Shown: piece after piece, positions 16,259 through 25,100 of the stretch
Layout of the letters: the number at the start of each line of letters is the position of its first letter
Position numbering within the stretch: the first letter of the stretch is position 1
From: a virus
IMG/VR virus record: IMGVR_UViG_3300008259_004318
Span: 1 to 56,832 of that record
DNA: 56,832 bases
Direction: 5' to 3' (one strand)
The notes under the pieces: generated by a model
Databases searched by the model: none
Seen by the model: the letters and a program-made list of their open reading frames with translations, nothing else
What the model was told of the DNA's origin: nothing
Translations under genes and position numbers: made by a program

Positions 16259-17422
16259 ATGGCAATAAGACAAACCCGATTTCAGATAAAAAGCAATCAA
16301 AACTCGGCAGCACCATTTTCAGGTGCAACACTTTTAGTTGGGGAACCAATTGTTAATACCGCAGCAGGTATTATGATGTTTTCAGGGGTAACCACAGGAA
16401 CAAATGATTGGACACCTGCAGGTCTTGGTGGGAACGCAAACTTTTTTGAAGTCGGTTCAAATCTATATGATTTAAGATTAAGAAATAGAATAACTCAATA
16501 TGAGGGTGTTTCAGGCGTCGGATTACAAGGAAAAATTCTTTCAGGTACCACAAACGGATTTGTATTAGTAGATGCAAATAATATTAATGGTATTAGCGCA
16601 TTTACCTACAACGAATTAACAAACACTTTTACAATTTTTGATAGTAATGGTACAGAATATCCAGCAACTATTCAGTCTGTTAGTGGTCTTACAATAAATG
16701 GTAATTTAAGTGTTACGGGAAATAGTGTTTTAAACTTTTTAACCGCAACAACAATTAGCGCAACAACAATAAATGTTGATAACATTAATTCTAATGGTGA
16801 TTTAACAATTAATAATCTAACAGTAACAGGTAACACTTCATTACAAGCAACATCTGCAACAACATTTAGCGCAACTAGTGTTAATATTGGTGGTTTAGGT
16901 ACAAATAGGGTTATATATACAACAGGATCAGGACAATTAACCACTGAAAGTAATTTCACATATGATGAAGGTGCGGACACTTTAGGTGTTAATAATATTG
17001 AAGTATCAAATGATGTTACAATTCAAGGTAGTTTAACCGTATTTGGTCAATCCGTATCCGCTTTTACATCAAACCTTTATGTTGAGGATCCAAACATTAC
17101 TTTAAATTATAACCCAACAGGATCAACAACAGTGACTTCAGTTAATTCAGGGTTTGTAATTCAAGATGGAAATGGTGTTTCTTTGGGTGATGTAAATTGG
17201 GACGTTGTAAGAATGCAAAACCTAACAGGGTTGACTGCAACACAAATACCTTCTGTTAGTGAATATACGGGACCAACAGGTTATGAAAATAGAGGTTGGA
17301 TTACACAATTAAACGATATTGTAATTAGAAGTACAGATCCTACTGATGGTGGTGTTGCGGGTGATATCACAGGTGTTAGAGTTCTTACGGAATTTGATAC
17401 GCTCGATGGGGGGACTTACTAA
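16259..17422 (+). CDS. Tail fibre protein with repetitive beta structure
   Basis: A 387-residue protein. The N-terminus (MAIRQTRFQIKSNQNSAAPF) is followed by a segment shared in style with the next fibre (GATLLVGEPIVNTAAGIMMF versus GLTLGEMALNTADAKLY), probably the attachment domain. Residues about 145-290 carry repeats of the type SATTI-(N/S)...NLTVTGN, alternating Thr, Ser, Asn and hydrophobic residues as in trimeric beta-helical fibres. The end (FDTLDGGTY) is short and has no chaperone domain. It is the shortest of three consecutive fibres. TATTTAT lies 14 bases before the ATG and the leader is A-rich. Confidence 0.7.
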   Translation: MAIRQTRFQIKSNQNSAAPFSGATLLVGEPIVNTAAGIMMFSGVTTGTNDWTPAGLGGNANFFEVGSNLYDLRLRNRITQYEGVSGVGLQGKILSGTTNGFVLVDANNINGISAFTYNELTNTFTIFDSNGTEYPATIQSVSGLTINGNLSVTGNSVLNFLTATTISATTINVDNINSNGDLTINNLTVTGNTSLQATSATTFSATSVNIGGLGTNRVIYTTGSGQLTTESNFTYDEGADTLGVNNIEVSNDVTIQGSLTVFGQSVSAFTSNLYVEDPNITLNYNPTGSTTVTSVNSGFVIQDGNGVSLGDVNWDVVRMQNLTGLTATQIPSVSEYTGPTGYENRGWITQLNDIVIRSTDPTDGGVAGDITGVRVLTEFDTLDGGTY

Positions 17423-17425
17423 AAT

Positions 17426-17456
17426 ATTTATTTTATAAAAAGGTTATATAACCTTA
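17426..17456 (+). promoter_or_regulatory. TATTTAT plus 16-bp perfect palindrome in fibre leader
   Basis: TATTTAT at 17426-17432 is followed by AAGGTTATATAACCTT (17441-17456), identical to its own reverse complement. It lies in the 55-base leader of the largest beta-helical fibre gene, 21 bases before its ATG. It could be a repressor site or an RNA hairpin. Confidence 0.45.
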
Positions 17457-17477
17457 ATACATAATTAAGTCATAAAT

Positions 17478-20400
17478 ATGGCAAATAGACAAAATACTCT
17501 CTTATTAAAGAGATCTAATATTATTGGAAAAATACCACCTCTGAGTGGTTTAACATTAGGGGAAATGGCCCTTAATACCGCAGATGCCAAATTATATTCA
17601 TTATACACATCAGGATCACCTTCACCATCTGAAGTAAGACAAATTGGTTGGGATAGAATATCAAGAACAGGTGATACCGTTTTTGGTGATTTTGCAATTA
17701 GTGGTTCTTCTTTACCTTCAGGGTATGCTTTATCGGTAACCGGTGACACTAATTTTGTTGGTGATATCTATGTTGAAGGTGATATTGATTATGACGGAAA
17801 TTTAGTAGTAAGTGGAAGTGCCGTATTTCAAAGCGGAATAACTGCAAACACAATATATACAGATTATATAGATTTTAATACAGGGGCTACTGTACCACAA
17901 TCGGTTGGTAGAGTAAGTTGGGATTCAGGTACGGGAACATTAAATATTGCTGTTGGTGATAGTGGTACTGGATTAATTGACTTACAAGTAGGTCAAGAAG
18001 AAATTGTTAGAGTTTTTAATGATGAAGCAACAACACTCCAAAAAGGTGAAATTGTATATGTGTCAGGATCAAATGGTAATAGACCAAGAGTAAAAAGAGC
18101 ACAAGCAACAAGTGACGGTTATTCGGTTACCACTCTTGGTATGGTTGATAGAAATATTGCATCAGGGGATGAAGGTTATGTTACAACATTTGGTATAATA
18201 AGTAATTTAAATACATTAGGATTAACAGGAGGAACGCCTGTTTGGTTATCGGGGACGGTTCCTGGTGGATACACATCAACAAAACCAATTGCGCCCTTAC
18301 ATACGGTCCTTATTGGTTATGTTGTAAGAGTAAGTGCAACTGTAGGTTCAATATTTGTTAACATTTCAAATGGTTGGGAATTAGATGAAATTCACGATGT
18401 TAGAATAAGTGCAGCCACTGAAGGTGATTTATTAATGCGAAGTTCATTTAGTGGTACGCCTTTATGGGTCAATACTAAAACACTAAACGGTTCTTACACA
18501 ATAACAGGAAATACAAATATTGGTGGAAATTTAACGGTTAGTGGTACAACATTTTTACAAGGGTTATCTGCAACGACAATAAGTGCAACAACAATAGGTA
18601 CGAGTGGTGATTGTATTGATGACATTTATGTGTCAAATATTCATTCTTGCTCTCCTTTAAATATAAATCCTTTAGATGAAGGAAATGTATATTTTGGTTC
18701 AACAAGTGGTGTTACTATTGATTTGGCAAATAATAGGGTCGGTATTGGAACAATAACACCAACCGCAAAACTTCATATTAATAATACGACATCAGGTAAT
18801 ACATTTTTAGCTGAAGATAACACAAATCCGGACTCGTCACCATTTGTTATTGACGCTAGTGGAAATACGGGTATTGGAACAACAACGCCACAAGCAAAAT
18901 TAGATGTAAGAGCACAAGGTAATTTGTCAACAGATATTGCATTTAGAGTTAGAAATAGTGCCGATACTGTAAATTATTTGGTTGTTAATGGTGCTGGTGA
19001 TGTTTACAATAATGGTGCTGGAGGGGTAATTAGTAACACGTTTTATGGTGAGAATGTAGGTAGAAATAATACTGGAACCTTTAATACTTTTATAGGATAT
19101 CTTGCTGGATCAACTAGTGGTACGACTAGTGATTCTACTTTTATAGGTTATAATGCTGGAAGATCACACGCTTCAGGAATAAGAAATACATACGTTGGTT
19201 CAGAAGCCGGATCAGCAAATACAAATGGAAGTCAAAACACATTTATTGGAAGGGGTGCTGGTGGAAGTATAATAGGTTCATCCAATACGTCTGTTGGTGG
19301 TCAATCATTTTCATTTGTTACAACAGGATCAAATAACGTAACTTTAGGTTCAGAGGCTGGTTTAAGAATATCTGCCGGAACCAACACGATTACTTCAAAC
19401 AATTCAATATTTATAGGATTTGACACGAGGGCAAACGCAAATAATGAAACCAACCAAATAGTAATAGGACATACCGCAATAGGGTTAGGTTCAAATACTA
19501 CCGTAATAGGTAATACCGGAACTACATTATTTAGACCTTATGGAAATGTTGTTATTGATGGAAACTTAACCGTTAGTGGAATAACAGGTACGACATGGTT
19601 TAGTGGTAATTCGTCATCTGATTTAGTAAGAGTAACGCAAACAGGTTCAGGTAATGCTTTTGTTGTTGAAGATAACACAAATCCTGATTCTTCACCATTT
19701 GTTATTGATGCAAGTGGAAATACCGCCATAGGAGTAACAACATCTCCTTTATCTTTCAAGTTAGAAGTCAATGGAACGTCTATGTTTAGAAACAATATGT
19801 TTTTAAATGGGGGAGTATTTTCTGAAACTTATACATATAATTCATTTACCGATCCTAATAAAGTTAATTTAGATGTTGGTAGATTTCATGATCACAATGA
19901 TGGTCCTGTTGATGTTGGATATACATCTCGATTTCGTTGGGATAAAAGGCAGAGTTCCAATATATCTCTTGCTCGTTCTATTGATATACCAGTAAATTTT
20001 ACATCCGGATCATCGGGAACGGTAGGTCAATTCAATTCAATTAATACTTTTTTACAAATATTAGAAGGGTCAACCGTGACAACACCGTTTGTTGCACACG
20101 CTGTTTCTGCAACAAAAGGAACAACAGGTACCGTTACATCATTCACAGGATTTGACGTTCAAGATAATTCAGTGTCAAATACAACATATGGATTTAGATC
20201 TAGATTAACATCAGGATCGGGTAAGTATGGTTTGTATTTTGATGGCACTGCCAATAATTATTTTAATGGAAATGTTGGTATTGGAACTTTAACACCAAGA
20301 GAAAGTTTAGACGTTAGTGGAAATACAATTATTTCTAGTGGATTAACCGCAACAACAATTAACGTACCACCATTAGCTGACGACAAAATAGTATACACAA

Positions 20401-21512
20401 CAAATAATGGTAGATTAACAACCACAAGTAATTTTACATATAACGAATCTAATAATACATTTTCTGTAAATAATATTAATGCCAACGGTAATTTTAATAT
20501 TACAGGAAACACAACTCAATCAGGAAATACAACACAAACAGGTAATTTCCATATAACCGGTAACACAAGTCAGTTAGGTGACTCTACTCAAACAGGAAAC
20601 GTTACGTTAAGTGGTGATACATTTATTACTGGAAACACAACTCAGTTAGGTAATACGTCACAAACAGGCACCACATCTCAAATAGGGAATTTTATTATCA
20701 CCGGAAATACCACACAATCGGGTAGTACAACACAGGTAGGTGACTATAATGTGACAGGAAACACAAATCAATTAGGTTATAATTATATTGTTAGTGCAAC
20801 AACAGGATGTACTTTGGCCGTTACAGGAACAACTTGTTTGACAGGGCCGGTAAATATTACAGGACCTACTTTTATGTCAGGTAATTTCTGTATGAATAAT
20901 ATGAATACCGGACAAACAGGTACAAATTGTTTTGACACTTCTTTAATACCAACGGGGACAACAATAATACATCAATTTCAATCAGAAGGTGGTGTATTGG
21001 CACATTTAGGTGATTTAGCAAGTGGAGAACCAAATTCTAGGGGTTATACTTATTTTGAAAATAATACAGTTTTAACTTCGTTTGTTGCGGTAGGAACTGG
21101 AGTATATACACCTGTAATTGGTGCTCCTCAAACAGTTGCGGGGTATGCTAATTTATTTATTGTTACAACAGGAGCAACAACTGCAACAACAAATAAATTA
21201 ACCTATAACTACCCACCAGCATCTGGTACTTCTTTTACTTTTTTGAAATTTACAGTATCTCTATCTGTTGAAGTTGCACAAAATCAACAATTAACTTTTC
21301 AGATACGAAGAACAAGGGGTGTATCTGTCACTACTATACCAATAGGTATGAGTATAACACCAAACGGTAATACGGCAAACGGAATATCTTTTAATGGTAT
21401 TGCTGAAGCACTGCATCTAGACGAGTTTGTTCTTGTTGTTAGAAACGCCACTGGGTCAGGAGCCTCTAACTCAGTAAGAATAACCGACTTATCATTTTCA
21501 ATGTTTACTTAA
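17478..21512 (+). CDS. Long tail fibre with several repeat modules
   Basis: A 1344-residue fibre. Its N-terminal region parallels the preceding fibre. Two near-copies of a module ending in NTNPDSSPFVIDASGN (about residues 450-465 and 731-746) are each followed by IGxTT-type motifs that in other phages mark a folding unit. Residues about 525-680 contain NTFIGYxAG-type repeats, reminiscent of trimeric adhesin heads. Residues about 1010-1105 are a clean ladder of GNTTQ(S/T/L)GN units. The C-terminal 170 residues are a non-repetitive domain, probably the distal receptor-binding tip. There is no S74 intramolecular chaperone sequence at the end. This is likely one of the main host-range fibres. Confidence 0.75.
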   Translation: MANRQNTLLLKRSNIIGKIPPLSGLTLGEMALNTADAKLYSLYTSGSPSPSEVRQIGWDRISRTGDTVFGDFAISGSSLPSGYALSVTGDTNFVGDIYVEGDIDYDGNLVVSGSAVFQSGITANTIYTDYIDFNTGATVPQSVGRVSWDSGTGTLNIAVGDSGTGLIDLQVGQEEIVRVFNDEATTLQKGEIVYVSGSNGNRPRVKRAQATSDGYSVTTLGMVDRNIASGDEGYVTTFGIISNLNTLGLTGGTPVWLSGTVPGGYTSTKPIAPLHTVLIGYVVRVSATVGSIFVNISNGWELDEIHDVRISAATEGDLLMRSSFSGTPLWVNTKTLNGSYTITGNTNIGGNLTVSGTTFLQGLSATTISATTIGTSGDCIDDIYVSNIHSCSPLNINPLDEGNVYFGSTSGVTIDLANNRVGIGTITPTAKLHINNTTSGNTFLAEDNTNPDSSPFVIDASGNTGIGTTTPQAKLDVRAQGNLSTDIAFRVRNSADTVNYLVVNGAGDVYNNGAGGVISNTFYGENVGRNNTGTFNTFIGYLAGSTSGTTSDSTFIGYNAGRSHASGIRNTYVGSEAGSANTNGSQNTFIGRGAGGSIIGSSNTSVGGQSFSFVTTGSNNVTLGSEAGLRISAGTNTITSNNSIFIGFDTRANANNETNQIVIGHTAIGLGSNTTVIGNTGTTLFRPYGNVVIDGNLTVSGITGTTWFSGNSSSDLVRVTQTGSGNAFVVEDNTNPDSSPFVIDASGNTAIGVTTSPLSFKLEVNGTSMFRNNMFLNGGVFSETYTYNSFTDPNKVNLDVGRFHDHNDGPVDVGYTSRFRWDKRQSSNISLARSIDIPVNFTSGSSGTVGQFNSINTFLQILEGSTVTTPFVAHAVSATKGTTGTVTSFTGFDVQDNSVSNTTYGFRSRLTSGSGKYGLYFDGTANNYFNGNVGIGTLTPRESLDVSGNTIISSGLTATTINVPPLADDKIVYTTNNGRLTTTSNFTYNESNNTFSVNNINANGNFNITGNTTQSGNTTQTGNFHITGNTSQLGDSTQTGNVTLSGDTFITGNTTQLGNTSQTGTTSQIGNFIITGNTTQSGSTTQVGDYNVTGNTNQLGYNYIVSATTGCTLAVTGTTCLTGPVNITGPTFMSGNFCMNNMNTGQTGTNCFDTSLIPTGTTIIHQFQSEGGVLAHLGDLASGEPNSRGYTYFENNTVLTSFVAVGTGVYTPVIGAPQTVAGYANLFIVTTGATTATTNKLTYNYPPASGTSFTFLKFTVSLSVEVAQNQQLTFQIRRTRGVSVTTIPIGMSITPNGNTANGISFNGIAEALHLDEFVLVVRNATGSGASNSVRITDLSFSMFT

Positions 21513-21523
21513 TTTTTATTATC

Positions 21524-22150
21524 ATGAAACTACAGGCATATATATTAAATGGAAAACCATTAACAGAATACCCTAGTTGGTCTTCAGGTGACGTTAACGG
21601 TATAGAGTTTATTGTTAACAACATAACCCAAACAAATTATCAAGACGTTAGTTCCATCACTAATTGGGATAACTACGGTAGTAGATTAAAAGATTACAAT
21701 TATATAAGAGAACAAATAAAAGAAATAACAAATTTAATAGGTTTTAATAATCTTTCTTTTGAAGAAAAGGTAATTTCATCAAAATACTTCGTTGTTGGAA
21801 AATCAGAAAGAGATAGTGTTATGTCCGAAAACGAACAATATGAATTTTGGGACACATTAGTAACGAACTCACAACATTCTAGATTTATTAGATGGGAGCA
21901 TGCAAAAAAATACATATCATACGTTTTATCACCTATTAACTCTTCAGACTTAGCAAAATCAACATCTGAACTATGTAATGACTATATTAACTATAACATA
22001 ATTACAAAAGTAAAAGACGGTATTTCAGGTCTTTTTGATTATTTGAAAGGTGAGGGTGATTATACAACAAATGGGTACCCTTCTAAACCATATTGGACAC
22101 AACAAGACCAAGATAAACTTATGGATATATTAGAAAACGGTAACTACTAA
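21524..22150 (+). CDS. Unknown protein between two fibre genes
   Basis: A 208-residue protein with no repeats and a mixed helical character (REQIKEITNLIGFNNLSFEEKVISSKYF, SRFIRWEHAKKYISYVL). It is Asn and Tyr rich. It follows the long fibre after 11 bases and precedes the collagen-like fibre, so a fibre assembly or attachment role, such as a chaperone, is possible by position. I recognise no family. Confidence 0.55.
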   Translation: MKLQAYILNGKPLTEYPSWSSGDVNGIEFIVNNITQTNYQDVSSITNWDNYGSRLKDYNYIREQIKEITNLIGFNNLSFEEKVISSKYFVVGKSERDSVMSENEQYEFWDTLVTNSQHSRFIRWEHAKKYISYVLSPINSSDLAKSTSELCNDYINYNIITKVKDGISGLFDYLKGEGDYTTNGYPSKPYWTQQDQDKLMDILENGNY

Positions 22151-22165
22151 TTATATCATTCGCTA

Positions 22166-22172
22166 TATTTAT
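22166..22172 (+). promoter_or_regulatory. TATTTAT motif before the collagen-like fibre gene
   Basis: CTATATTTATTAAA with TATTTAT at 22166-22172, 13 bases before the ATG at 22186. This is the longer of the two spacings seen for this motif. Confidence 0.4.
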
Positions 22173-22185
22173 TAAATAAAGTTTC

Positions 22186-25100
22186 ATGGCGAATAAAAAA
22201 ATCTCCGAATTACCATATATAAATGGCGGTCAAATCTCAGGAAACACTCTTGTTCCTTTGGTTACGTATTTTAGTGCTGCGACAGGTGACACTGTCCATA
22301 CATACATATCCGATTTTCAAGGGTATGTTTTAAGTGGTCAAACAATTACTGGTGGAACTTATAATTCTACATCAGGAAATATCACATTTTTTAATAATAG
22401 TGGAGGAACATTTATTGTTTCAGGTATAACAACAACAGGTTCTAGTGGGACTTCAGGGTCTTCTGGAACTAGTGGTATAAATGGAACATCAGGAACTTCA
22501 GGTGTTGATGGGACTAGCGGAATAGACGGGACTTCAGGTGTGAATGGCACATCAGGAATTAACGGTACTTCAGGTATAGATGGAACAAGTGGAATAAATG
22601 GTACTTCAGGTACTAGTGGTGTAAGCGGTATTGACGGAACATCAGGAACTTCAGGTTTAGATGGTACTTCAGGTACTAGCGGAATTGATGGTACTAGTGG
22701 TACATCTGGCGTAGACGGAACATCAGGAACTAGTGGAATAGACGGTACAAGTGGTTCTTCAGGTACGAGCGGAACTAGTGGAATAGATGGTACAAGTGGC
22801 AGTTCAGGTACATCTGGTACTAGCGGATTAGATGGAACATCGGGTACTAGCGGAATTAATGGTACATCAGGTACTAGTGGGACTTCAGGATTATCAGGAA
22901 CAAGCGGGACTTCAGGTATTAATGGAACTTCAGGAACCAGCGGAATAAATGGTACATCAGGTATTGATGGTACAAATGGTACATCAGGAACTAGCGGAAT
23001 TGATGGAACAAGTGGTTCGTCAGGAACTAGCGGAATTGATGGAACATCAGGATTAGATGGTACTAGTGGGACTTCCGGTATAAGTGGTACATCAGGATCT
23101 AGTGGTACATCAGGATCTAGTGGTACTTCAGGTATAAGCGGAATTTTAAGTGGACAAACATTAGGTGTAGGATTACCAATATTTAATTCAGGAACAACCG
23201 ATACCTTATTTTTTAATTCAATTACAGGAGATAGTTTAAATAAAATTACAACAACAACTAACAACGATACAATCGAAATTGGTATTAATGAACAAAATTT
23301 AACTCTTTGGGATTTAGTCGTTCAAGGTAATAGATTATTAAGTGGTAATGTTTCTTATATTAGTGGATTAACATTTAGTGTAAGTCCTTTAGAATATTTA
23401 ATTAATGGTACAATATACGATATAACTTCGGCAACTACAGTTACATTAAATAGTGGTGACTCTACCTATGATAGAATTGATGTAATTTATGCCGATATTA
23501 GTGGTAATACAGGTGTTTTAGAAGGGACTCCTTCCGAAAACCCTGAAAAACCTTTGGTGGATGGGGATATCCAGGTTGAGGTCACATTCGTTTTGGTTCC
23601 TGCTAATTCAACAACTGCAGATATAACGTCATTTATAATTTATAATGAAAATTTAGGATCACCAACAGAATGGACATTTGGTTCAGTAGGTCTACAACCG
23701 ACAAGAATTATTGGTTCATCTACAGGACAAACCTATAGTGGTTCTACATCCATTAGAGTGAGTGGGGTTACTGGGGTATTTACAACTTCATTTAGGTTGA
23801 CAGGATCCACAACACTAGATACGAATCAATACGCAACTTTACAATTTGCCATGAGAAATTTATCGGCAAATACGACAACAAGTCAAATAAGAATACGGTT
23901 TTTAAATACTGGTGGCACACAAAACGGTAATGCGGTTTTAATGAATGCTGCGGGGTCTTCAGGGTTTGTTCAGTATAGTAGCACAAACACGTCATCTTGG
24001 CAATTAATATCAATTCCATTATGGAGATTTTATTTAACAAATACAAATGTTCAGGTTGTTGAATTTTCATTTTATCCTGTTGGTGGCGGAGCTCAAGCAA
24101 GATATTATTTTGACTTATTAGAGTTTGTTGAAGGTACCGCATCTTCACCACCATCAAACAGTTGGACAACAATAAAAGGTGACGGCGCAACGACTATAAC
24201 GGCACCTAATCCAAACGCAACACTTACAATTTCAGGTGGAACAAATATCGGTTCATTTATATCAGGAACATCTACAGTTGTTTTAAACTTGGATAATAAT
24301 ATAACTTTAGGTAGTGTTTCTGCAACAACAATAACAGCAAACACTTTAAATGTTAGATCTATTGGTTCAGGAACATCTATAACTAATTTAGGTATAGATG
24401 TTAATGGAAATATTGTTTCAGGATCAACAGGTACGAGTGGTGGCGGTTCAGGTACTTCGGGTACTAGTGGTATCAACGGAACATCAGGTACTAGTGGAAT
24501 AAATGGAACTAGTGGTACGTCAGGAATAGATGGTACTAGCGGTACTTCTGGTATCAACGGAACATCAGGTACTAGTGGAACTTCAGGCATCAACGGCACA
24601 TCAGGTACTAGCGGAATATCTGGCACATCAGGTACAAGCGGAATTGATGGGACAAGCGGTACAAGCGGAATTTCGGGTACATCAGGTACTAGTGGTTTAT
24701 CAGGTACTAGTGGTATTGATGGGACAAGCGGCACATCAGGAATAAATGGTACTAGTGGTATTGATGGTACCTCTGGAACAAGTGGTTCTTCAGGTACGTC
24801 AGGAACTTCAGGTACGTCAGGAATAAGTGGTACATCAGGTACATCAGGTATTAATGGTACTTCGGGTACTAGCGGAATTAATGGAACAAGTGGTGTCAAC
24901 GGTACATCAGGTACTAGCGGTTCTTCAGGGACAAGCGGAACATCAGGTTCTTCCGGCACAAGTGGTATTAACGGACTTAACGGTATATCAAGTGGTTTAG
25001 TTTACTACTACGATGGTAGTGGAACAACACAAACAGTTCCAATTGCGTCCTTAGTTACAGATAATTTATTATTATCACCAAACATAGGAACACAAACCTT

